This document shows, in pieces, positions 6,975 to 12,311 of a stretch of 14,746 nucleotides of DNA (the first letter of the stretch is position 1; each line of letters starts with the position of its first letter). A model generated the notes under the pieces. It had not been told where the DNA came from, did no database searches, and worked only from the letters and a program-made list of their open reading frames with translations. This stretch comes from an uncultured Bacteroidota bacterium (GTDB lineage: Bacteria; Bacteroidota; Bacteroidia; Chitinophagales; Chitinophagaceae). The stretch is taken from the NCBI GenBank assembly GCA_946480675.1, contig CAMLKS010000019.1, forward strand, positions 1 to 14,746. Direction: 5' to 3'. The position numbers and the translations under genes were made by a program.

Positions 6975-7703
6975 TTATACATTAATCTCGAAACGCTTCG
7001 GTGGGGGCATATCCCAGTCTATTTTGCGTTTTACGAGCCATAGTTCTTTTATCTCGCTCATAGGCAGTACAAACTGCGGGTAGAATTCTTCATTATCGCT
7101 GATGCAAACAAAGCTGTGGTCTTCTTTGCGGAAGAGGCGCTTTACCATAATGCGGTCTTCGGTTACCACTACGTAGATGTAAAACTGTGCGGTGGTGTTC
7201 CAGAAGTCTTGCTCCACTTTTTCGCATACGATCAGGAAGCCCTCTTTCAGTGTGGGTTCCATACTATCGCCGCTTACCTCGAAGGCGCGGTAGCGTTCGC
7301 CACGATAGGGCAGGTTGGGCAGGTGCATCTGCTGCAGCTCTGCGGCATAGGTAGGGTCCAGGTAGTGCTTGCTGTAGCCTGCCTGTGCCATGATGGGCAC
7401 TACGGCAATGCCTTCGGGTATGCTACCGTCTCCAAAGGCTTTCATGCGCCGCAGGTCGTCACCGGTTAGGCGTGCTGCGGGGGCGTGGTTATCGGGGTTG
7501 TATGCCCCGCCGAAGAGGCGTGTGCTGGCTATACCCAGTGCCTGGGCGGCTTTGGTTTTAAAGTCATCGTCCAGCTCATCTTTCTTAAAGTTGTAATAAA
7601 GGGTAGAGCGGGGCACGCCCATGGCATCGGCCAGGCCGTGTACACCCAGTTTGCTCATGCGGGCTGCATTCTGCAGTGCTTCGCCTTCGTGTATCTGTGT
7701 CAT
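6975..7703 (-). CDS. LexA/CI-like phage repressor with S24 autoprotease domain
   Basis: I start the protein at the ATG 7703-7701 (242 residues); a longer reading would need a TTG codon at 7730 inside a low-complexity repeat. Residues 15-60 hold an HTH (SKLGVHGLADAMGVPRSTLYYNFKK). The C-terminal half is an S24 peptidase domain: cleavage dipeptide A108-G109 in MAQAGYS, nucleophile S147 in FEVSGDSMEPTL, and the general-base lysine K188 in RIMVKRLF. Such repressors bind operators as dimers and cut themselves at Ala-Gly when RecA filaments form on damaged DNA, releasing the lytic genes. Here the gene points away from a divergent small HTH gene at 7957, the classic CI/Cro layout. Its own hairpin terminator follows. 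RecA-stimulated cleavage is inferred from intact catalytic residues. Confidence 0.9.
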   Translation of the reverse strand: MTQIHEGEALQNAARMSKLGVHGLADAMGVPRSTLYYNFKKDELDDDFKTKAAQALGIASTRLFGGAYNPDNHAPAARLTGDDLRRMKAFGDGSIPEGIAVVPIMAQAGYSKHYLDPTYAAELQQMHLPNLPYRGERYRAFEVSGDSMEPTLKEGFLIVCEKVEQDFWNTTAQFYIYVVVTEDRIMVKRLFRKEDHSFVCISDNEEFYPQFVLPMSEIKELWLVKRKIDWDMPPPKRFEINV

Positions 7704-7718
7704 AGTACGTGGGTTTTT

Positions 7719-7828
7719 ACAATTTGACAATTAGCCGATTCGACAATTTGACAATGCTTTCTCGTGTTGTGTGCCAACCATCTTCCAGTCTATTATTATC
7801 CATTGGCACATTGCCGAATTGTTTCATT
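7719..7828. repeat. Low-complexity CAATTTGACAAT/GGCACATTG repeat upstream of the repressor
   Basis: acaatttgacaatt (7719-7732) and acaatttgacaatg (7743-7756) are direct repeats 24 bp apart. Related text, ttggcacattgccgaattg (7803-7821), shares caattcggcaat, in inverted orientation, with 9673-9687. These belong to a loosely repetitive AT-rich intergenic class; no gene is seen in 7704-7956. Confidence 0.6.
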
Positions 7829-7859
7829 CACTAATTCAAAAAAAATCTTCAAAAAACTT

Positions 7860-7889
7860 TTGGACATTTGTACAGTAATTGTACATTTG
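7860..7889 (+). promoter_or_regulatory. Candidate rightward early promoter (P-cro)
   Basis: TTG at 7860-7862, 19 bases, then TACATTTG at 7882-7889 is a near-ideal Bacteroidota -33/-7 pair. It drives towards the Cro-like gene at 7957, with a leader of about 60 nt. It lies inside the repeat cluster proposed as repressor operator. Confidence 0.6.
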
Positions 7890-7931
7890 TACTGTTGCTG
7901 CATCAATGTAGCGTCATTGTTGCACAAATGT
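7864..7931. promoter_or_regulatory. Candidate phage switch operator cluster
   Basis: ACATTTGTAC-N-GT occurs at 7864-7876 and 7883-7895, a direct repeat with a 19-bp period. GTACA-gtaat-TGTAC (7870-7884) bridges the two copies as a perfect inverted repeat. A third ACATTTGT lies inverted at 7931-7924 and includes TACATTTG on the minus strand (7932-7925), a possible -7 for leftward repressor transcription. Three related sites between divergent repressor and Cro-like genes fit an operator region; binding is inferred. Confidence 0.6.
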
Positions 7932-7956
7932 ATAGAATAATTCAACACGAAGAGCC

Positions 7957-8169
7957 ATGATAACAGAAAAATTTTCGACGAGGGAGCAAAGGAAACTACG
8001 CAGCAGGCTGGCCATGTATGGTACGATAGCGCATTGCGCACGGCAAACGGGCATCCACCGCAGCACCATAACACGTGTGCTGAATACGGGTATAGCCACT
8101 GCACCGGTGGTGCAAAAGCTGCGGTTGTATATCAGTGATACGTCGCGGGTGTTTGTAGAAGCGGCTTGA
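7957..8169 (+). CDS. Small Cro-like HTH protein
   Basis: The 70-residue, basic product consists mainly of one helix-turn-helix: RLAMYGTIAHCARQTGIHRSTITRVLNTG (residues 18-46), where IAHCARQTGIHRSTITRVL is a good two-helix unit. Its size, its place as the first rightward gene after the divergent repressor, and the promoter/operator cluster before it match a Cro-type early regulator. It may instead be an excision or activator protein of similar size. The ATG at 7957 lies 7 bases after CACGAAG and is the only sensible start. Codon use and GC content are like the host genes. No specific family name can be given. Confidence 0.72.
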   Translation: MITEKFSTREQRKLRSRLAMYGTIAHCARQTGIHRSTITRVLNTGIATAPVVQKLRLYISDTSRVFVEAA

Positions 8170-8262
8170 TTTGGGGTGATTGGAATTAGGTATTGGGAAT
8201 TGGTGATTGGTTAGTTAGGATGTAGAGCAGTATTCGGTATTAGTATTTAAAAATTTTAAGCG

Positions 8263-8715
8263 ATGCGATACACTATAAATAATGCGATGGTGAACGATAT
8301 GATAGCTACGGCGCTGAAGGGTGGCGTGGTGTGCGGGGCATCGTGGCCGTATGGTGTATGGCGCAGCAGGCCTGTGTTAAAAGAAAATGCCCATAGTAGA
8401 AACTACGGGCCTTTCAAAACAAAAAATAAAAAACACGTGGCTAAGGTAGCAAAAAATATACAAATCGAAGTTTTTTCTACTACATATCTCACTGTAAAGG
8501 TAACATGGGCTACGCCGGGCTTGCCGCCGCAGGTGTTGCACATCAGTCGCAGTGCGTTTGAACAATGGTTGTACGAAACCTGCCGGCTGGACTGGTGCCT
8601 GACGGAGATACATGCTACCGACCCGCACTATAACAATGCCGGTGCCGATAACTGGCCGTATGCACAGTATGGTGTGAGCATGGCAGAGCTGGCTACTTAT
8701 TTGTTGATGGGTTGA
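8263..8715 (+). CDS. Hypothetical protein, early phage-like region
   Basis: I do not recognise this 150-residue protein. It is rich in Trp and Tyr, with WPYGVWRSRP near residue 29, LHISRSAFEQWLYETCRLDWCLTEI (about 92-116) and the C-terminal ADNWPYAQYGVSMAELATYLL. No signal peptide or membrane helix is visible. Its middle, residues 41-62 (ENAHSRNYGPFKTKNKKHVAKV), is AT-rich and lysine-rich and is encoded over a hairpin (8389-8410), unlike the GC-richer ends. That patch may be an in-frame insertion. The gene sits second in the rightward early block, 93 bases after the Cro-like gene. The upstream gap (8170-8262) is G/T-rich low-complexity text without a clear promoter. It is plausibly an early phage accessory protein; function unknown. 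Confidence 0.65.
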   Translation: MRYTINNAMVNDMIATALKGGVVCGASWPYGVWRSRPVLKENAHSRNYGPFKTKNKKHVAKVAKNIQIEVFSTTYLTVKVTWATPGLPPQVLHISRSAFEQWLYETCRLDWCLTEIHATDPHYNNAGADNWPYAQYGVSMAELATYLLMG

Positions 8716-8785
8716 TTAGTTGGTCAGTTGATTGGTGTGGAGAGAAGTAATGAAAGAAGGGCCCTTTAGGGGTTTGGGTTTTTTT
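8711..8785 (+). repeat. Copy 1 of ~72-bp direct repeat ending in a REP-like palindrome
   Basis: This stretch matches 10801-10873 with about six mismatches over the first 66 bases and no gaps. It starts with gttgattagttggt, includes agttgattggtgtgga, and ends with ccctttaggggtttggg. In this copy a T7 tract follows, so it may terminate transcription after the 150-residue gene. Its first bases overlap the stop codon of that gene. Confidence 0.85.
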
Positions 8786-8808
8786 AAAAAACAATAAAAA
8801 ATAGCAAT

Positions 8809-9186
8809 ATGGAACAGACAAGTTTTTACAAGCACGTTAGCAGCTGGATACGCAGCTACCGTACACCCGACATGCTGGAAGGCCTGCGCCGCTTTGTTGA
8901 CAACAGCACGCAACCGGCCGATGTGAAGGAACAGCTCTATCGCGAGATAGACTATAAAGAACGCATACTGACCCAGAAGCCCAGCTTTACCAACTGGTGC
9001 GGCACTACCTGGCTGGCCAATGAGCAGGGCAACCCCAAGGTGTACACATCGCGCTTTACGGCCGTGTGCAAGCTGGCAGAGCTAACGCTGAAAGGCTACG
9101 AGGTAGAATTGTATCATGCAGATGGCACCTACCGCATTACACTAACACCGCCGGCCCCTATAGCAGGCATCAGTGCTGCCGCATAG
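8809..9186 (+). CDS. Hypothetical protein, early phage-like region
   Basis: The 125-residue product is not recognised. The N-terminal 50 residues are helical and charged (SFYKHVSSWIRSYRTPDMLEGLRRF, then VKEQLYREIDYKERIL). The rest looks like a small alpha/beta fold (NWCGTTWLANEQGNPKVYTSRFTAVCKLAELTLKGYEVELYHADGTYRITL). No membrane segment, signal peptide or metal motif is apparent. Host-like GC content and a clean reading frame support a real gene. It is preceded by an AT-rich leader (aaaaaacaataaaaaatagcaat) and followed by a pair of inverted REP-like palindromes. Its place between the Cro-like gene and the recombinase gene suggests an early, non-essential phage function; nothing more can be said. 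Confidence 0.62.
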   Translation: MEQTSFYKHVSSWIRSYRTPDMLEGLRRFVDNSTQPADVKEQLYREIDYKERILTQKPSFTNWCGTTWLANEQGNPKVYTSRFTAVCKLAELTLKGYEVELYHADGTYRITLTPPAPIAGISAAA

Positions 9187-9213
9187 GTAGTGCTAACGAT
9201 GCATCACTATGAA

Positions 9214-9361
9214 AACCCCCTCCGCCCCCCAAGGGGGAACTAAAAAGGAGGGTGACAAAATGAAAACAAAAGACAAACAAACAAAACAAGAAAAATATCA
9301 ATACCCAAAGCCTCTGAAGGGCGGACGATACCAGTTCCCCCTTTAGGGGGCGGAGGGGGTT
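9214..9361. repeat. Inverted pair of REP-like palindromes (BIME-like)
   Basis: 9214-9241 (aaccccctccgcccccc...) is almost the exact reverse complement of 9333-9361 (agttccccctttaggggg...). Each arm also holds an internal palindrome of C5/G5 around a short centre. The 91-bp interior is A-rich. The arms together could fold into one long hairpin in RNA or cruciform in DNA. A third copy of the same arm is at 12261-12290. Confidence 0.85.
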
Positions 9362-9381
9362 AACAAGTAAATCTTTTCAAC

Positions 9382-9651
9382 ATGAGAAACAACATATTAG
9401 TAACGGCGCTGGAAACCGATGATGAAAGCTTTGCACGTGCGCTGGGCATCACACAAAAGCGCGAAGCGGAAATAGACGAGATAATGGACCGCTGCCATGG
9501 TGAAACCAATACCTATCCCGATGCCATAGCCGCGATATCGGAAACATTGAACAATGCGAACGAGCTGGCCTATGCATCCTTTCACCTGGGGGCCTTTGCC
9601 GAAAGCCGCCGGGCGAAGAATGAATTGCTGTATAAGCTGCTGGGGGAGTAA
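9382..9651 (+). CDS. Small hypothetical acidic protein
   Basis: The 89-residue protein is not recognised. It is mostly helical and acidic at the front (ALETDDESFARALGITQKREAEIDEIMDRC), continuing with PDAIAAISETLNNANELAYASFHLGAFAESRRAKNELLYKLL. The pattern resembles small helical phage adaptor or host-factor-binding proteins, but that is only a shape argument. No membrane segment or Cys-pair motif is present. Start ATG 9382 follows an AT-rich leader (aagtaaatcttttcaac). It lies between an inverted REP-like pair and a 387-bp non-coding region that precedes the recombinase gene, so it may be the last gene of its transcript. Confidence 0.6.
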   Translation: MRNNILVTALETDDESFARALGITQKREAEIDEIMDRCHGETNTYPDAIAAISETLNNANELAYASFHLGAFAESRRAKNELLYKLLGE

Positions 9652-10038
9652 ATGTGCCAATGAGGCAATGAGCCAATTCGGCAATTTGTATAAGGGATAA
9701 GAGAGTCTATATACAGGCGTGAAGAGCGCAGCGAGGTTTGATTAGTGCGTAATTTTTTTTCAGAGGCATTTGCGAACGGGCGTTAAGAAAATCTGTGTAG
9801 CGCAGTGGCCGCAGCGAATTGAAAATCATCGAGGCAGCTAAGAGTAATTGTAATCGAGATAAAAGTGTTGAATAATGATAGTGGGTTTGATAGCGTCATA
9901 AGCACAGCCATGCAGTAAGCAGATAGTAAACATTTTTCGGTGCAACGAAGCGCAACAGATTTTTAGCCCGGTCGCAACGGCCTTGACCTTTTGCTTCTTT
10001 TCTGTCGAGAGAAAAGAAGAAGTAAAAAAACACCATCC
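9652..10038. other. 387-bp non-coding region upstream of the recombinase-like gene
   Basis: No convincing gene is seen. The start (9653-9690) is CAAT-rich low-complexity text (gccaatgaggcaatgagcc). The middle repeats a gcgcagcga/gcgcagtgg-like word (gagcgcagcgagg at 9724, gtagcgcagtggccgcagcga at 9796, gcaacgaagcgcaac at 9942), with a T8 tract at 9752-9759. The end carries a perfect hairpin at 9994-10019. The mixture resembles dispersed non-coding elements of Bacteroidota genomes; a structured RNA or regulatory leader is possible but unproven. Confidence 0.55.
9994..10019 (+). repeat. Perfect 9-bp hairpin before the recombinase-like gene
   Basis: CTTCTTTTC (9994-10002) pairs with GAAAAGAAG (10011-10019) around an 8-nt loop, 19 bases before the ATG at 10039. 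A weak, AT-rich stem with no following T tract does not look like a terminator; it could be part of a dispersed repeat or a translational control element. Confidence 0.65.
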
Positions 10039-10797
10039 ATGAAACAAGAACAAAATATAAATGAAGAGATCATGCCCCGTTTGGGAGAAAACAATGCAGA
10101 GATCATCAGCAGCCTTATCATCAATGGAGATATCAGCAGGCTTACGCCTTTGCAAAAAGTAAACTATTACCGCCAGGTATGCGATAAACTGGGCCTCGAC
10201 CCGCTATCGCAACCCTTCAGGATACTGAAGCTGAATGGCCGCGAAATAATGTATTGCGACCGTGGTGGCGCACAACAACTGAACAAGCTGCACAAGGTGA
10301 GCCACGAGATAAGAACACGTGAAACCGTTAGTGGCTGCTATGTGGTAACCGCACAGGCATCCACACCTGATGGCCGCAAAACGGAAAGCCTGGGTGCCGT
10401 GCCTATATATAATATGCGTGGCGAGCAGCTATGCAATGCCATGATGAAGGCAGAAACAAAAGCCAAACGCCGTGCTACGCTGGACCTGCTGGGCCTGGGC
10501 ATACTGGATGAAACAGAGATAACCCCGCAAGACCCGCTGAAAGGGGAAATGGGTATAGATGTGGACCTGCTGGGTAGTAACAACGCATCGGCAGCGCATG
10601 AAGAAGCACATCCGGATGGCATCCCTACATCGGTATTCCTGTCGCTGAAGGGGTTGACGAAGGCAGTAGCGCAGTGTAATAATGAAGAAGAACTACTGCA
10701 ATTATACAACGATAATAAAGAACGCATAGACAACTCGCCGGGATTGAAACAACTCTTTACCCTGCGTAAAAACCAGTTGAGGCGATTGGCAGCGTAG
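10039..10797 (+). CDS. Phage RecT-like / single-strand annealing recombination protein (putative)
   Basis: I start at ATG 10039 (252 residues); a longer reading would need a TTG inside a hairpin. The core matches a phage family I associate with recombination: LTPLQKVNYYRQVCDKLGLDPLSQPFRIL (residues 35-63), MYCDRGGAQQLNKLHKV (71-87), YVVTAQASTPDGRKTESLGAVPI (101-123) and the characteristic NAMMKAETKAKRRATLDLLGLGILDETEI (133-161). The KAETKAKRRATL segment is similar in style to the conserved helix of RecT and Rad52-like annealing proteins. The tail (200-252) is helical and may bind a partner. Such proteins anneal single strands during phage recombination and replication. No exonuclease partner is visible nearby. 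The fold assignment is from memory of the family, so the biochemical role is moderately certain. Confidence 0.68.
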   Translation: MKQEQNINEEIMPRLGENNAEIISSLIINGDISRLTPLQKVNYYRQVCDKLGLDPLSQPFRILKLNGREIMYCDRGGAQQLNKLHKVSHEIRTRETVSGCYVVTAQASTPDGRKTESLGAVPIYNMRGEQLCNAMMKAETKAKRRATLDLLGLGILDETEITPQDPLKGEMGIDVDLLGSNNASAAHEEAHPDGIPTSVFLSLKGLTKAVAQCNNEEELLQLYNDNKERIDNSPGLKQLFTLRKNQLRRLAA

Positions 10798-10800
10798 GTG

Positions 10801-10873
10801 GTTGATTAGTTGGTTAGTTGATTGGTGTGGATAGAAGTAATAAGAGAAAGCCCCTTTAGGGGTTTGGGGTTTA
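10801..10873 (+). repeat. Copy 2 of ~72-bp direct repeat ending in a REP-like palindrome
   Basis: It is near-identical to 8711-8785 and again begins immediately behind a rightward stop codon (recombinase-like gene, 10797). The final part, gcccctttaggggtttgggg (10850-10869), continues ttt, and the 23 bases 10850-10872 are identical to 12028-12050. Confidence 0.85.
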
Positions 10874-10906
10874 TAAATTTTGTCGTTTAAGCTGAACTAA
10901 GAGATG

Positions 10907-10923
10907 GCGGGTATCGTCCCCGC
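10907..10923 (-). terminator. Possible weak terminator of the 142-residue membrane protein gene
   Basis: gcggg (10907-10911) can pair with cccgc (10919-10923) around tatcgtc, just past the minus-strand stop at 10927. The stem is only 5 bp and the following minus-strand text (catctcttagttc) is not T-rich, so this call is weak. Confidence 0.3.
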
Positions 10924-10926
10924 TGT

Positions 10927-11355
10927 CTATTCTTCTGTCGAAACACTTGTTTCAGGAGCTTTTGCCCTGCCGGTGTAAGAAAGAAACGCGATAGTGGTAA
11001 GACAAATAATGAGGTAGGTGAATATCGTAAATAACGATGTTAAGACTTTATATGCAGGAGTTACTTTGGCCAAATGCTTTAAATAATCCAACATGATAGT
11101 GCAACAGCACAGGCATACTAATGCAGCAATAGATGTAAAGATATGTTTAGGTGGCAATAGCAGGTTTTGATTTAATAATACTGCAATGATCAAAGCAACA
11201 GGTGGTAACAGACTTAGAGGTGCCCATTTGCGATATGTTGAATAATATTTGCTATTGATGTTTTGAAGCGGTGAAACTTTTTTATAAAGCCAGGTGGAAA
11301 AGAAAGGAAAGGTAAAAAATATGATAAGGAATAGGCCGAAAATAATGTCTGTCAT
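10927..11355 (-). CDS. Small four-helix membrane protein, unknown
   Basis: The 142-residue product has four hydrophobic stretches: about residues 3-24 (IIFGLFLIIFFTFPFFSTWLY), 46-65 (LSLLPPVALIIAVLLNQNLL), 69-92 (HIFTSIAALVCLCCCTIMLDYL) and 101-126 (YKVLTSLFTIFTYLIICLTTIAFL). A short Glu-rich tail (PETSVSTEE) follows, probably exposed. No enzyme motif is visible. It is AT-richer than its rightward neighbours and runs against them, in tandem with a protein of the same size and topology at 11450. TATATTTG on the minus strand (11370-11363) could be a -7 element, giving a nearly leaderless message. Inside a phage block this fits a moron, such as a superinfection-exclusion protein, but that role is only suggested by position. 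Confidence 0.65.
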   Translation of the reverse strand: MTDIIFGLFLIIFFTFPFFSTWLYKKVSPLQNINSKYYSTYRKWAPLSLLPPVALIIAVLLNQNLLLPPKHIFTSIAALVCLCCCTIMLDYLKHLAKVTPAYKVLTSLFTIFTYLIICLTTIAFLSYTGRAKAPETSVSTEE

Positions 11356-11449
11356 GTCAATCCAAATATATTGACAAGATAGTGTACTAAAGGTTATCTA
11401 AAAATGGGATAGAGATAAATGACAGTTATCTAACAAAATATTCAATATA

Positions 11450-11872
11450 CTAATCATTCAGATGTAAAGCTATAAAAGCGAATGAATAAAAGAACGTAGC
11501 AAATAATGAAAGCACGAAAAGGATATCGTACCGGTAGCTGCGGCTGCGCAGGTAATAGGTAAAAGCTATGCTGCTGGCGCAGATAAGGCAATGGGGAAGT
11601 ATGAACAGGTAGGCCAGCAGCAGGTTTTTGCCCGATGGCAGGTATTGAAAATAATAATGCTGAATGAATGGCAGGGCTATGGCCGAAAGGATGGGGTAAC
11701 CGATGATGATGTACATCAGCGCTTTTTCCCATGCAGGCAGGGTAGCACGGGCGGGGATATTGGCAAAGCCTGCCGTATAAAGCTGCCTTCCCAGCAGCCA
11801 TACACCACCGGCCACCAGGGCCATCAGCCCGAAGATACCTGCCGTTAGCAGCAGCCCGGTTACGACATCCAT
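11450..11872 (-). CDS. Small four-helix membrane protein, unknown
   Basis: The 140-residue product again has four hydrophobic segments: about 2-27 (DVVTGLLLTAGIFGLMALVAGGVWLL), 50-68 (ALMYIIIGYPILSAIALPF), 83-104 (NLLLAYLFILPHCLICASSIAF) and 114-136 (YDILFVLSLFATFFYSFAFIAL). Connecting loops are short, with RSRSYR before the last helix. Its length, topology and minus orientation match the 142-residue gene downstream, so the two may be distant paralogues or parts of one two-gene unit; aligned residues do not show clear identity by eye. The 94-bp gap between them is AT-rich and may hold a separate promoter. No signal peptide, lipobox or catalytic motif is seen. Confidence 0.65.
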   Translation of the reverse strand: MDVVTGLLLTAGIFGLMALVAGGVWLLGRQLYTAGFANIPARATLPAWEKALMYIIIGYPILSAIALPFIQHYYFQYLPSGKNLLLAYLFILPHCLICASSIAFTYYLRSRSYRYDILFVLSLFATFFYSFAFIALHLND

Positions 11873-11967
11873 AAGCGAGAATTTTTAGCCATAACGCACC
11901 CGTATACGAATTATTATGAGGTTACGACATGATAAGACCATTTTAACAAAGCTTTGGTTTGGTTGAG

Positions 11968-11991
11968 ATCCCCGACCCCTAAAGGGAGGTG
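11968..11991 (-). repeat. REP-like palindrome, divergent copy
   Basis: Read on the minus strand it is cacctccctttaggggtcgg followed by ggatc. It is a variant of the CCCCTTTAGGGG-TTTGGGG family seen in exact form at 10850 and 12028. Confidence 0.7.
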
Positions 11992-12027
11992 TTATTGAAA
12001 AGGAAGAGATAAAGAAGGAAGAGAAAA

Positions 12028-12241
12028 GCCCCTTTAGGGGTTTGGGGTTTAATAGCAACGCCATGTGCGCAGCACTGGCAGGATGATGGGAGATTCCCCA
12101 CGTAGCAGCGTATAGCTATCTCTTAAACCAGCGGAGCTATCGGTTTAAGAGTGCCCTTTTTCTTTGTTTCTTTCATTTTGGGCAAGCAAAAAGAAAGAAA
12201 GGATGAAGTGAGCGTAAAAGCCCCCAAACCCCTAAAGGGGC
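12028..12241. repeat. Second inverted pair of REP-like palindromes
   Basis: The plus-orientation arm at 12028-12050 (gcccctttaggggtttgggg + ttt) is matched by a minus-orientation arm at 12220-12241 (cccccaaacccctaaagggg + c). The interior of about 170 bp contains the hairpin at 12120-12151. The arrangement repeats that at 9214-9361, with a different arm subtype. Confidence 0.8.
12120..12151 (+). terminator. Strong hairpin with T tract, terminator or attenuator
   Basis: ctcttaaacc (12120-12129) pairs perfectly with ggtttaagag (12142-12151) around a 12-nt loop. The tract ctttttctttgtttctttc follows from about 12155. It would stop rightward transcripts about 160 bases before the replication initiator gene, so it either ends an upstream transcript or acts as an antitermination/attenuation point for the replication operon. 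Confidence 0.65.
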
Positions 12242-12260
12242 TTAAGTGTAAGACAATGAA

Positions 12261-12290
12261 AGTTCCCCCCTTCAGGGGGCGGAGGGGGCT
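12261..12290 (+). repeat. REP-like palindrome, GCGGA subtype
   Basis: agttccccccttcagggggc followed by ggagggggct is a third copy of the arm found at 9333-9361 and, inverted, at 9214-9241. It lies just 22 bases before the start of the replication initiator gene. Confidence 0.8.
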
Positions 12291-12311
12291 AAATTTTAAA
12301 AACCTATCACT

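Larger units (their letters stand above)
11873..12311. other. 439-bp intergenic region packed with repeats, before the replication genes
   Basis: No gene is seen. The region holds REP-like palindromes at 11968-11991 (minus), 12028-12050 (plus), 12220-12241 (minus) and 12261-12290 (plus). It also has a hairpin with T tract (12120-12170) and a polypyrimidine/polypurine inverted stretch (tttctttcatttt ... aaaaagaaagaaa, 12168-12200). The word ggttacgacat occurs at 11920-11930 and, inside the neighbouring gene, at 11858-11868. Promoters for the divergent 140-residue gene and for the replication genes should lie here, but no perfect TAnnTTTG element stands out. Confidence 0.6.

Noticed and set aside
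7704..7730. N-terminal extension of the S24 repressor to a TTG codon
   Set aside because: The extra residues come from a low-complexity intergenic repeat, and the ATG at 7703 lies immediately before the conserved HTH region.
8389..8410. Possible Cas12a-type CRISPR repeat (minus strand reads gtagtttctactat)
   Set aside because: The stem-loop geometry is wrong for a Cas12a repeat, there is only one copy, no spacers follow, and it lies inside an open reading frame.
9991..10038. N-terminal extension of the RecT-like protein to a TTG codon
   Set aside because: The extension is encoded by a perfect hairpin (9994-10019) and gives a basic stretch unrelated to the family; ATG 10039 is better.
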